This document shows positions 38,651-46,644 of a stretch of 64,000 nucleotides of DNA, piece by piece. This stretch comes from Phycisphaerales bacterium (GTDB taxonomy: Bacteria > Planctomycetota > Phycisphaerae > Phycisphaerales > UBA1924), in the NCBI GenBank assembly GCA_020853975.1, contig JADYXW010000090.1, positions 1 through 64,000 on the forward strand. Direction: 5' to 3'. A model generated the notes under the pieces. It saw only the letters and a list, made by a program, of their open reading frames with translations, was not told where the DNA came from and ran no database searches. Position numbers and translations under genes: made by a program. The first letter of the stretch is position 1. Every line of letters begins with the position of its first letter.

Positions 38651-38975
38651 GATTCACTCCTGAGTTGCGTGGGCAAAGGGCCCCGGAAAGGCGAGCGATG
38701 ACAGGGACGACAGCCGCCGGGAGTCTGTTCCCGGACCGGTGGGCGTCCCTGACCTGCAAGCCCTCACTGTAACGGTCGGGAGGCGTCCGCGTCAACCGGG
38801 TGGGGAAGGGGGAAAGGGGGGTGCCCCGGAGCGTCCCAGAATGGGAATCTGGGGCGTCACAGTCGGCACGCCTGAATCAGGCGACGCGGGCGGACGATGA
38901 CGGAGGGCACACGGGCCTTGTTGGGCCGGATGAGTGAACGCGTTGTCCCCGGCACAGCCGCCGAGAGGTGAGACC
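38651..38975. other. Divergent intergenic region, nothing firm
   Basis: This stretch lies between the exported repeat protein (minus) and the helix-turn-helix/receiver gene (plus). A short hairpin-like CCCAGA/TCTGGG pair occurs near 38834-38852. No convincing promoter hexamers, RNA gene or repeat were seen. Confidence 0.35.
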
Positions 38976-39554
38976 ATGACGTTTGACAAGGAAGTGCTCA
39001 CGACAGGCGAGGTGGCGAAGATCTGCAACGTGGCGCCGCGGACGGTGTCGAAGTGGTTCGACTCGGGGGCCCTGAAGGGGTACCGGATCCCGGGGAGCCG
39101 GGATCGTCGGATCCCCTCGGGCGAGCTGATGAAGTTCATGCGAGCGCACGGCATTCCGCTGGAGGGGATGACCTCGGGCCGGACGCGGGTGCTGATCGTG
39201 GACGGCGAGCGCGAGGTGGTGGACACGCTGCAGCGGATTCTCACGGAGCAGACGAGCTACGAGATCCGGACGGCGACGTCTTCCTTCTCCGCGGGGATGG
39301 AGTGTGAGAAGTTCAAGCCGCACGTGGTGCTCATGGACATCCACCTGGGTGAGGCCGACGCGCGGGCGTTTGTCGAGAACATCCGCAAGAGCGAGCACCT
39401 GCAGTTCACGAAGGTCGTCGCGATGAGCGGCAAGCTGACGGACGGGCAGGCCCAGTCGCTGCGCGTGCAGGGCTTTGACAGCTTCCTGAAGAAGCCATTC
39501 CAGGTGCGGCAGGTGGTCGAGGCGATCGAGGCCGCGACGAACCTGGTGGCCTGA
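38976..39554 (+). CDS. Excisionase-type helix-turn-helix fused to receiver domain
   Basis: The 192-residue protein starts at ATG 38976 with GAGAGGTGAG before it. Residues 5-60 are a MerR/excisionase-type DNA-binding domain (LTTGEVAKICNVAPRTVSKW, then GYRIPGSRDRRIPSGELMKF). Residues ~68-190 are a receiver: VLIVDGERE at strand 1, phosphoacceptor Asp in VVLMDIHLG, Ser in VVAMSGKL and the Lys in FLKKPFQ. The order, DNA binding first and receiver second, is the reverse of typical response regulators. No sensor kinase is nearby, so the signal is unknown. It ends in a long hairpin terminator. Confidence 0.9.
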   Translation: MTFDKEVLTTGEVAKICNVAPRTVSKWFDSGALKGYRIPGSRDRRIPSGELMKFMRAHGIPLEGMTSGRTRVLIVDGEREVVDTLQRILTEQTSYEIRTATSSFSAGMECEKFKPHVVLMDIHLGEADARAFVENIRKSEHLQFTKVVAMSGKLTDGQAQSLRVQGFDSFLKKPFQVRQVVEAIEAATNLVA

Positions 39555-39575
39555 GCACCATCACGATGGGAACGC

Positions 39576-39616
39576 CGAGCCGGCGCACGCAAGGACGCGT
39601 GGGCCGGTTCGTCTTT
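39576..39616 (+). terminator. Long-stem terminator after the helix-turn-helix/receiver gene
   Basis: CGAGCCGGCGCACGC pairs with CGCGTGGGCCGGTTCG with one mismatch and one G-T pair. It is followed by TCTTTT. It lies between converging genes. Confidence 0.7.
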
Positions 39617-39635
39617 TGGGGGGGCGGAGTCGGCC

Positions 39636-39992
39636 TCAGCCCGTCCCGTCGAACAGGTGAGTCCAGGCAAAGACCTGCAGGAGCCCGATGCCCACCGGCA
39701 TGGCGGAGATGGCGATCGCGGCGACGGCGATCCGGCGGCCCAGCACGGGCCGGGAGCGCCCGACGAGCTCGCAGACCGCGACGACAAGGATGACGGTCGC
39801 GAACTTCAGCCCGATGAGGCCCCAGTGCCCGAAGAGCTCGAGGATGTTCCGGGCAACCTGGTTGACCTCGGAGCCCCCGAGCCGGTACACGATGACGTAG
39901 GTCACGAGAATGTCCAGGCACGAGGCGAGGATGTACCAGAGGTAGTGCTCGGGGTAGAGGACCGGGGAGCGCGGGACAAAGGCCTGGCTCAT
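39636..39992 (-). CDS. Small three-helix membrane protein (DUF5658-like)
   Basis: The 118-residue protein has helices at about 17-38, 58-77 and 85-107. The first reads LWYILASCLDILVTYVIVYRLGG, followed by SEVNQVARNILELFGHWGLIG. That pattern of an Asp-x-x-x-T in helix one and an Asn-rich loop is seen in DUF5658 membrane proteins of unknown function. Its ATG overlaps the aroDE stop by four bases, so it is last in the seven-gene run and translationally coupled. No link to shikimate synthesis is evident. Confidence 0.7.
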   Translation of the reverse strand: MSQAFVPRSPVLYPEHYLWYILASCLDILVTYVIVYRLGGSEVNQVARNILELFGHWGLIGLKFATVILVVAVCELVGRSRPVLGRRIAVAAIAISAMPVGIGLLQVFAWTHLFDGTG

Positions 39993-41620
39993 GGCTCTGC
40001 ATCCGACGAAGCGAGGACCGACTCGAAGAGGCCCGGGGGCGGCTCGGCCCCGGTCCAGAAGCGGAACTGAGCACGCGCCTGGCGGATGAACATGCCCAGG
40101 CCGCCGATCGCGGGCCAGCCTCTGGCCGCGGCTTGTGATACCAGCGGCGTGGCGGCGGGGTTGTAGATGGTGTCGAGAATCGCGGGAGGGATGCCCTCGA
40201 ACGCCGCGGGGAGCGTGCAGGGGAGCGACCCTGGCGCCGGGCCACCCGCCATGCCGACGGGGGTGGCGTTGATGACCGCGGCGGGCTTCTCACCCCAGGG
40301 CAACGAGGGCAGCACGCGGATGTCCCCACCCAGCTCCGAGGCGAGCGCCCGCGCGTGCGCCTCCGTGCGGTTCACGATCACGACGCGCGCACCGAGGTTC
40401 TGGGCGGCCCACACGGCGGCGCGGGCGACACCCCCCGCCCCCACCACCACCACGGCGCGTCCGTGCAGCGGGCCGGCGAGCTCGGAGAGTTCGTCCCGCA
40501 GCGCGGGAGCGTCTGTGTTGCAGACACGGATGGCCCCGGGCTCGCCGGACGGGGCGCGATCAACCCTGAGTGTGTTGGCGGCCCCGAGCGACACGGACGC
40601 TTCGTCCAGGGCCCAGCCCTGCTCGCGGGCGAGCCTCGCCAGCGACTCCTTGTGCGGGAGCGTGATGCTCGCGCCGCGGAAGTTCAGGCCCGCGTGCCCG
40701 ACCAGTTCGAGCACCGTGGCCTTGAAACTGAGATACGAAGCCTCAGCATCGGCGCCTGCGGCGATGGGAAGCGGGAGGTAGACCGCGTCGAGGCGGGCGT
40801 GGTCGAAGCCCGCGTTGTGGAGGAGCGGAGAACGGGAGTGGCCCACGGGCCAGCCGATGACGCCGTAGATGGCGGTCGCCGGGTTGATGCTTCGGAAGCG
40901 GTAGAGGCCGAGCAGGTCGCGGATGGTGGGCTGACCCGGCGCCGTGGCGGCGGAGGGGCGGAGCGAGGCGAAGGTGAGAAAGCCCCCGAACTTCGGCGCG
41001 AGCACTCGGGTCAACAGGCCGAACTCACCCATGCCCAGCGAGATGGTCGGGCGGCGGAGCAGGGCGGGCAGGTCGAGGAGTTCGAGCGCATCGCGCAGCG
41101 AGCGAGCGCGGTATGCGACCTTGACAACGGCCGCGTCGGTCTCTGCCGCGAGGCGGCTCACACGGCGGTGAAGGTCCGCGGGGCGGCCTTGGAAGTCGTG
41201 CACGGAAAGGATGAGTGATGTCTTGAGGTCGCGCTGCTGCTCGGGATGGTCGATGGCCAGGCGGACTTTCTGTCGCAGGTTGGCGGAGCGGTGCCAGGAG
41301 GCGAGTTCGAGGTCGAGGTACCGGGGCGGCGACTCTCCCGCACCGAAGGCGTTGCCCAGGCGCTCGTAGATGGCCACGCGGTCGGCGTCCGGGCCGTCGT
41401 AGCCCCCACCCTCCGCCGCGGCGCGGCAGGTGACGATGCACGGGAGCGGGGACTCGGCGGGGAGGCGCAGGACCTGGGCCTCGGTCAGCGGGTCGTACCC
41501 CGAGAAGAACTCGTCGATGCGGAACTCGACGAGGTTGGCCCCGGCGTCTCTCGCGGCGGAAGCGTCGGCGAGCGCGGCGTCGATGTCGTGGACGAGGATC
41601 GGAACGCACACAAGGGTCAT
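39989..41620 (-). CDS. aroDE: Bifunctional 3-dehydroquinate dehydratase/shikimate dehydrogenase
   Basis: This 543-residue fusion catalyses two consecutive shikimate-pathway steps. The N-terminal ~235 residues are type I dehydroquinase: the active-site His in LSVHDFQG and the Schiff-base Lys in VVKVAYRA. The C-terminal ~290 residues are shikimate dehydrogenase: GWPVGHSRSPLLHN, the catalytic Lys in TLPHKE, Asp in NTDAPAL, NADP-binding GAGGVARA and NATPVGM. The track runs to 42547; the ATG at 41620 is the first that leaves a standard domain. The same fusion is known in plants and some bacteria, including Chlamydiae. It overlaps the next gene by four bases. Confidence 0.94.
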   Translation of the reverse strand: MTLVCVPILVHDIDAALADASAARDAGANLVEFRIDEFFSGYDPLTEAQVLRLPAESPLPCIVTCRAAAEGGGYDGPDADRVAIYERLGNAFGAGESPPRYLDLELASWHRSANLRQKVRLAIDHPEQQRDLKTSLILSVHDFQGRPADLHRRVSRLAAETDAAVVKVAYRARSLRDALELLDLPALLRRPTISLGMGEFGLLTRVLAPKFGGFLTFASLRPSAATAPGQPTIRDLLGLYRFRSINPATAIYGVIGWPVGHSRSPLLHNAGFDHARLDAVYLPLPIAAGADAEASYLSFKATVLELVGHAGLNFRGASITLPHKESLARLAREQGWALDEASVSLGAANTLRVDRAPSGEPGAIRVCNTDAPALRDELSELAGPLHGRAVVVVGAGGVARAAVWAAQNLGARVVIVNRTEAHARALASELGGDIRVLPSLPWGEKPAAVINATPVGMAGGPAPGSLPCTLPAAFEGIPPAILDTIYNPAATPLVSQAAARGWPAIGGLGMFIRQARAQFRFWTGAEPPPGLFESVLASSDAEP

Positions 41621-41661
41621 CGCGTGCACTGTAACGCGTCCGCACGGGACGCCGTGCGGGG

Positions 41662-42951
41662 CTATTTCGCGGCGGCCGATCCGGCGGTGTGGCCGCTCGC
41701 CCATGCCCATTGGAAGTTGAAGCCCCCGATGCGCCCGTCGACATCGAGGATCTCGCCGCAGAGGTAGAGCCCGGGCGTGGCGCGGCTTTCCATGGAGTCG
41801 AGGCGGACCTGCGAGAGAGGGATTCCGCCCGCGGTGACTTCGGCGTAGGTGAAGCCCCGATCGCCGGTGATCGGGAGCGGGTGGCGGGAAATCGCGTCCA
41901 CGAGCGCGCGGCGCTGGTCGCGGGAGAGGGATGTAACGGGCGCCACAGGATCGATGCCCGCATGGCCCGCGATGAGGCGTGCGAAGCGTTCGGGCAGCCC
42001 CGGCGCGGCGAGGCCCGGGACGGGAGTGCCCCGGGGCAACTCGTGCGTGAGCCAGCGCAGCACCGAAAGGCCCCGCGTGGAGAGGAGCGCGGCGTCGAGC
42101 CGGTCCGGGGTGAGGCCGGGCACGAGGTTCATGGTGATGGTGACGCCCGGGCCGGAGAGCCGCGCGCCGATGACATGGCGGCTGATGTCCATGGGGCCCG
42201 GGCCGGAGAGCCCGAAGTGGGTGAGGAGCACCGCGTTGGTGAACTCTGCGAGAACCTTGCCCGAGGGGGCGCGGAGGGAGATCGTGGCGGGGAATGTGAT
42301 GCCCGCGAGCTGGGTGAGAGGGTGGCCCGCGGCGAGCGTGAGGGGCACGAGCGCGGGGAACACGCGGGGCGTGATGGTGTGACCGAGCGCGCGGGCGATG
42401 TCGTAGCCCGCGCCATCGGAGCCCGTGCGCGGCAAAGCCCTGCCACCGGTGGCGAGGATGACGCGCGGGGCGCGGAGGCTCCCCGGCTCGCCTTCGCGGC
42501 AGACCTCGAAGCCCCCGGCGATGGGGGAAATAGCTCCCACACGCCACGGGTGGCGGAGTTCGACGCGGGCGTCACGGGCGGCCCGCAGGAGGGCGTCGAG
42601 AACTGTGTGGGCGTCGTCGGAGACGGGGAAGAGTTTGCCCGTGTCCTCCTGCTTGAGGTCGACGCCCAGTCCGGCGAAGAACGCGCGCGTGCGTTCCACG
42701 CCGAAGCGGCCCAGCACGTTGCGGATGGCGTGGGGCGAGGAGCCGGCGTACTGGCGTTCGTCGACGGCGTGGTGGGTGACATTGCAGCGGCCGCCGCCGG
42801 CAACAAGGATCTTGGCGCCGAGCTTCTTCGCGCCGTCGAGCGCGATGACACACCGGCCCGCGCGGCCCGCGGTGATGGCGGCCATGAGCCCGGCGGCGCC
42901 CGCCCCCACCACCAGGATGTCGGCGTCTGGGTTGGGAGTGCCGGGAGTCAC
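41662..42951 (-). CDS. BaiN/HI0933-type FAD-dependent oxidoreductase
   Basis: This is a flavoprotein of about 429 residues. The nucleotide-binding start is DILVVGAGAAGLMAAITAG, and the family-typical GGGRCNVT follows 35 residues later. ILATGG and the C-terminal PGLYLCGEILDVDGRIGGFNFQWA complete the HI0933 family pattern. The physiological substrate of most members is unknown; one clostridial relative reduces a bile-acid intermediate. The start is probably GTG 42951, because the upstream part of the track ORF overlaps the preceding gene. No ribosome site, so coupled translation is likely. Confidence 0.88.
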   Translation of the reverse strand: MTPGTPNPDADILVVGAGAAGLMAAITAGRAGRCVIALDGAKKLGAKILVAGGGRCNVTHHAVDERQYAGSSPHAIRNVLGRFGVERTRAFFAGLGVDLKQEDTGKLFPVSDDAHTVLDALLRAARDARVELRHPWRVGAISPIAGGFEVCREGEPGSLRAPRVILATGGRALPRTGSDGAGYDIARALGHTITPRVFPALVPLTLAAGHPLTQLAGITFPATISLRAPSGKVLAEFTNAVLLTHFGLSGPGPMDISRHVIGARLSGPGVTITMNLVPGLTPDRLDAALLSTRGLSVLRWLTHELPRGTPVPGLAAPGLPERFARLIAGHAGIDPVAPVTSLSRDQRRALVDAISRHPLPITGDRGFTYAEVTAGGIPLSQVRLDSMESRATPGLYLCGEILDVDGRIGGFNFQWAWASGHTAGSAAAK

Positions 42952-42967
42952 GCCGGAGAGGGTACGG

Positions 42968-43525
42968 TCAGCCGACTGCGGCGCCGATGAGGGCCAGAAT
43001 GCCGAACGCGATGCCCAGCCCACCCATGATGATGCCGAAGATGGCGCGGCCCATGCCGTGGAGGCCGGGTGTCTTGCGGATGCGGATGACGGCGACGATG
43101 CCGCAGGCGAGCGCGGGGGGGGCGGGCACGAGGAGGACACTGCACAGCCCGAGGTATCCGGCGGCGATGGCCCATGGGCAGCGTCCGACTGGGAGCATCA
43201 TGCGCATGGCGAGATCGTCTTGGGAGTTCCCAACCGCGTAACCGGCGATCGGCCCGGGCTGCACGGGCGGGGAGCCGCCGCCGGGCGGGTCGGGCGGGAG
43301 CGTCGCGAAGACTGGTGTGAGCTCCGGGACGGAATCCGCGCGGGCCCAGTGGGTCATCCCCGCACGCCAGACGAGGGAGTCACGCCTCAGCAGGCCGGCT
43401 ACCGCGTGCTGCGAGAGGATCGGGAGGGTCGTTGGGCCGTGCGGCGTGCCCTGCTGCGCGACGAACCATCCGCCGTCGGTGGAGGCTTGATCTCCGGCGC
43501 CGGGCTGAGCTGAGAGATCGGTCAT
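42968..43525 (-). CDS. GYF_2 domain membrane protein, copy B
   Basis: The 185-residue protein has an N-terminal GYF_2-type domain (GGWFVAQQGTPHGPTTLP, then SLVWRAGMTHWARADSVPEL), a Pro/Gly linker, and two helices in a DUF4190-like pair (AAGYLGLCSVLLVPAPPALACGIVAVIRI and GMGRAIFGIIMGGLGIAFG). GYF-type domains bind proline-rich peptides in other systems. A GGAGG lies before the ATG. It is a paralogue of the next upstream gene. Role unknown. Confidence 0.8.
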   Translation of the reverse strand: MTDLSAQPGAGDQASTDGGWFVAQQGTPHGPTTLPILSQHAVAGLLRRDSLVWRAGMTHWARADSVPELTPVFATLPPDPPGGGSPPVQPGPIAGYAVGNSQDDLAMRMMLPVGRCPWAIAAGYLGLCSVLLVPAPPALACGIVAVIRIRKTPGLHGMGRAIFGIIMGGLGIAFGILALIGAAVG

Positions 43526-43574
43526 GGTGCGGGCCCTCCGGCGGGTGTGACTGGTCGGGCGTCACGGGGTGTGC

Positions 43575-44255
43575 TCAGGGGAACATGGACGAGTTTGAGG
43601 AGAGGCTCATGATGATGCCCACAATGCCAAAGAGCACGGTAAGTACAAGGCCCACGATGGAAGTGACGATCCCCGCGGTGCGGACGTTGCCCTTGGTTGC
43701 GCTCTTCGCGCCGCAGACGATCCCCGCGATGGCGAAGGGAATGCCGAGGAGGCCGAGGCAGAGTCCTATGGAACATGTAAAGCACCCAAGGACGAGGGAG
43801 GCGATGGCGAGGCCATCGGTGCCGGGGGTCGCAGGAGCGCGGACCATCCCCGGGTAGATCGGCGGCGCGGGAACCGCGGGGCCGGTCGCGTGAGGCGGGG
43901 TGCCGAAGGGAATCGCGACGGCCTGGGGTTGCGCGGGTTGGACCGACTGCGCCGCCATGGGCTGCGGCGTCTGCAGAGGCTGCGGGGCCTCCACCGGCTG
44001 ATGTGCCTGCATGGGCTGAGGGGGCGGCGGAGCGGGAGCCGCCTGGTAGGGGGCCGGCGCGAGAAGCCCCGCGAAGAAGGGGACGTCGCGTGCGGGCAAC
44101 CAGTCCGCCATGCCGGCGGTCCACACGAGCGTGTCGGCGTTGATGCGGCCCGCCGCGACAAACCCGGGCAGCGCGGCCTGCGGGACGGGCCCCTGGGGCG
44201 TGTCGTTCTGCTCGAAGAACCACGCCGGGTCCTGGTGCTGTGCTGTCGTGCTCAC
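43575..44255 (-). CDS. GYF_2 domain membrane protein, copy A
   Basis: This protein is about 226 residues. The N-terminal GYF_2-like domain (AWFFEQNDTPQGPVPQAALP, then DTLVWTAGMADWLPARDVP) is followed by a ~70-residue Pro/Gln/Ala linker and two DUF4190 helices (LAIASLVLGCFTCSIGLCLGL and TAGIVTSIVGLVLTVLFGIVG). The linker is much longer than in the paralogue. The track uses GTG 44264; the GTG at 44255 has AAAGGTGG at better spacing and is used here. It starts 19 bases after prfA. Role unknown. Confidence 0.8.
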   Translation of the reverse strand: MSTTAQHQDPAWFFEQNDTPQGPVPQAALPGFVAAGRINADTLVWTAGMADWLPARDVPFFAGLLAPAPYQAAPAPPPPQPMQAHQPVEAPQPLQTPQPMAAQSVQPAQPQAVAIPFGTPPHATGPAVPAPPIYPGMVRAPATPGTDGLAIASLVLGCFTCSIGLCLGLLGIPFAIAGIVCGAKSATKGNVRTAGIVTSIVGLVLTVLFGIVGIIMSLSSNSSMFP

Positions 44256-44274
44256 ACGATCCACCTTTCGACGG

Positions 44275-45399
44275 TCAAAGGTCCGCGAGGCGACGGGAGG
44301 TCTCCTGGGCCACGAGGTCCCTCATAAGCCGCGACATGTCGCCCGCGATGAGGTCGCGGAGCGGGTATTCCCCCGGGAGGCGCTCGTCGGCGGCGATGCC
44401 CTCCTTGTATCGGTAGGTGCGGATCTTCTCGCTGCGGCCTCCGGAGCCGATCTGGCTGTTGCGGGCCGCGGCACGCTCCGAGTTCTTGCGGTGCAGCTCG
44501 GCCTCGTAGAGCCGGGCCATGAGCAGCCGACGGGCGCGGTCGCGGTTCTGCTGCTGGCTCTTGGCCTCCATCATCTTGATGATGATGCCCGTGGGCTTGT
44601 GATGGATCTGCCAGGCGGTCTCGACCTTGTTGACGTTCTGGCCCCCGGGGCCCTGCGCGCGGGTGGCCTGCTCTTCCACGTCGTTGGCCCAGTCGATCTT
44701 CACCTCGACCTCCTCGGGCTCGGGCAGCACAGCCACGCTGGCGGTGCTGGTGTGGATGCGGCCCTGGGTCTCGGTCGCGGGAACGCGCTTCACGCTGTGC
44801 ACGCCCGCCTCGAAGAGCATCTCGCTCCAGACACCCACGCCGCGAAGGTTGACGACGGCGGAGCGCAGGCCCCCGGTGGATGGGTCGGCTGTGGCCTCGA
44901 GCGTCTCGGTCTGCCACCCCTTGCGGGACGCGTACTTCATGTACATTTCAAGAAGGTCACGGGCCCAGAGGCCGGCCTCGTCGCCCCCGGTGCCGGCGCG
45001 GACTTCGAGCATCACACTGGCGATGCGCCGGTCGTCCGCGGAGACCAGCGCCGCCAGGGCTTCGTCCAGCGTGGCGCGGGCCGAGTCCGTGACACGGGGG
45101 AGCTCGTCGCGGGCGAGCGCGACGAACTCTCGGTCTTCGTTGGCGTCGAGGATCGCGCGGAGGTCGCCCGCCTCGGCGTCGAACCGCACGAGCGTGTTCC
45201 ACGCGTCCGCGCCCGGGGCGAGGGCGGCCCGCTTGAGGGAGAGCTCGCGGACCTTCTTGTGGTCGGCAAGGATGTCGGGGTCTTCGAGGCGGGCGCCCAG
45301 CTCCGCGTGCTCCTGGGCGAGCGAGGCGAGCTTGGCGAGCACCCGTGGGGGCGTGCCCTCGCACACGTGCCTGAGTTGCGTGCCGGCCTCGGGCGTCAT
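44275..45399 (-). CDS. prfA: Peptide chain release factor 1
   Basis: This factor recognises UAA and UAG stop codons and triggers peptide release. The 374-residue protein has the stop-codon tripeptide context RVPATETQGRIHTS and the catalytic GGQ in RAQGPGGQNVNKVETA. The N-terminal helical domain is somewhat divergent. The C-terminus has the usual SEKIRTYRYKEG. There is no ribosome site before the ATG, 24 bases from the ctaB stop. prmC, often next to prfA, is not here. Confidence 0.96.
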   Translation of the reverse strand: MTPEAGTQLRHVCEGTPPRVLAKLASLAQEHAELGARLEDPDILADHKKVRELSLKRAALAPGADAWNTLVRFDAEAGDLRAILDANEDREFVALARDELPRVTDSARATLDEALAALVSADDRRIASVMLEVRAGTGGDEAGLWARDLLEMYMKYASRKGWQTETLEATADPSTGGLRSAVVNLRGVGVWSEMLFEAGVHSVKRVPATETQGRIHTSTASVAVLPEPEEVEVKIDWANDVEEQATRAQGPGGQNVNKVETAWQIHHKPTGIIIKMMEAKSQQQNRDRARRLLMARLYEAELHRKNSERAAARNSQIGSGGRSEKIRTYRYKEGIAADERLPGEYPLRDLIAGDMSRLMRDLVAQETSRRLADL

Positions 45400-45423
45400 G
45401 GGCCAAGCGTACGCGCGGGCCGG

Positions 45424-46383
45424 TCAGAGCATGACGCGGCGGACGAAGCCCTCCGCCACCATCGCGATGAGGATGAGCGGGAGGTGGGCGATGGACGCGA
45501 AGAAGACCGCGCGGGCCCGGGAGCGATCTCGCTTTGCAAGCAGACGCAGGGCCAGCAGGGCGTAACCAACCCCCGTGACACCCGCGAGGATGATGTACGG
45601 CAGGCCCAGGAGGTCCGGCGCAAGGAGCGCGGGGAGGAGCGTCGCGGGGATGAGCGAGAGCGCCCAGAGTGCCATCGTGGCCGCGGTGAACGTGCCGGCG
45701 CGGTCGATGACGGGGAGCACGGCGTAGCCACCACGCTCGTAGTCGTCCCGGTACATCCAGGCGATGGCGAGGAAGTGCGGTATCTGCCAGATGAGCATGA
45801 GCCCCACGAGCGACAGGCCCAGGGGCTCTGTGAGCGAGGCGAGGCCCTCGGTGCGGGTCGCGGCGGTCCAGCCGATGAGCGGGGGCAGCCCGCCCGGGAT
45901 CGCCCCGACAAATGTCGAGAGCGTGCTGAGGGGCTTCATGGGCGTGTAGAGGAAGACGTAGGACACGACGCAGGCCAGGGAGACCATCGCGGGCATGAGC
46001 CCGACCATGGAGAGCACGCTCACGCCCAACAGCGACAGGGTGACTCCCGCGATGAGCACCACGCGCGGCGTAAGGCGGCCCGAGGGAAGGGGCCGCTTCG
46101 AGGTGCGGTCCATCCGGGCGTCGCGGTCGCGCTCCATCCACTGGTTGATGGCGTTGGCACCCGCGGCGGAGAGGGCGGTGCCGACAAGGCAGATGACGGC
46201 CTGGAGGTAGAGGTGGGCGGGGTCCCAGGAGCGTTGGAGGGCGGCCATGGCGAAGCCGACCATCGAGGTGATGGTGACGAGGCGGGTGATTCCGGGCTTG
46301 GTGGTCTCGACAAGCGAAGCCCAGTCGCCGTGCTGGACGCGGAGGGGTCTGGGCTCATCGTGCGGGAGTGCCTGAGCGTTCAC
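45424..46383 (-). CDS. ctaB: Protoheme IX farnesyltransferase
   Basis: This integral membrane prenyltransferase makes heme O from protoheme and farnesyl diphosphate for terminal oxidases. The 319-residue protein has the motif ANAINQWMERDRDARMDRT, with the Mg-diphosphate-binding NxxxDxxxD pattern, followed by KRPLPSGR. A second acidic region (YRDDYERGG) follows, and about eight to nine helices. It opens the seven-gene minus-strand run. No other cytochrome oxidase gene is in the window. Also called cyoE. Confidence 0.95.
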   Translation of the reverse strand: MNAQALPHDEPRPLRVQHGDWASLVETTKPGITRLVTITSMVGFAMAALQRSWDPAHLYLQAVICLVGTALSAAGANAINQWMERDRDARMDRTSKRPLPSGRLTPRVVLIAGVTLSLLGVSVLSMVGLMPAMVSLACVVSYVFLYTPMKPLSTLSTFVGAIPGGLPPLIGWTAATRTEGLASLTEPLGLSLVGLMLIWQIPHFLAIAWMYRDDYERGGYAVLPVIDRAGTFTAATMALWALSLIPATLLPALLAPDLLGLPYIILAGVTGVGYALLALRLLAKRDRSRARAVFFASIAHLPLILIAMVAEGFVRRVML

Positions 46384-46399
46384 GGGCGATGGTACGCGG

Positions 46400-46433
46400 A
46401 AAAAAGAAGGGCGAGCCCAGCGGGCCCGCCCTT
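46400..46433 (-). terminator. Terminator of the first dockerin gene
   Basis: AAGGGCG and CGCCCTT pair with an inner CCC/GGG. On the minus strand they are followed by TTCTTTTTTCC. It lies between the dockerin gene stop (46461) and the ctaB start, so the promoter of ctaB must be in this short region or read-through occurs. Confidence 0.8.
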
Positions 46434-46460
46434 CCGAGGAAGCACGTTCAGGAACGGCTA

Positions 46461-46644
46461 TCAGGGGCAGCCGCCGCCGCCGACGGTGTTGATGAGGGCG
46501 GCGATGTCGTCCTGGTCGACGTTGCCGTCCTGGTTGAAGTCGGGGTCGATGCCGGTGGGGTTGTCACCGCCGCCGACGACGTTGATGAGGTAGGAGACGT
46601 CATCCTGGTCGACGTTGCCGTCCTGGTTGACGTCGGGATCGCAG
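46461..46644 (-). repeat. Dockerin cassette repeat, copy 1
   Basis: This 3' segment of the gene encodes two EF-hand-like calcium loops. It is nearly identical at DNA level to 48795-48978: I count three differences in about 179 bases before the sequences diverge. Confidence 0.9.
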
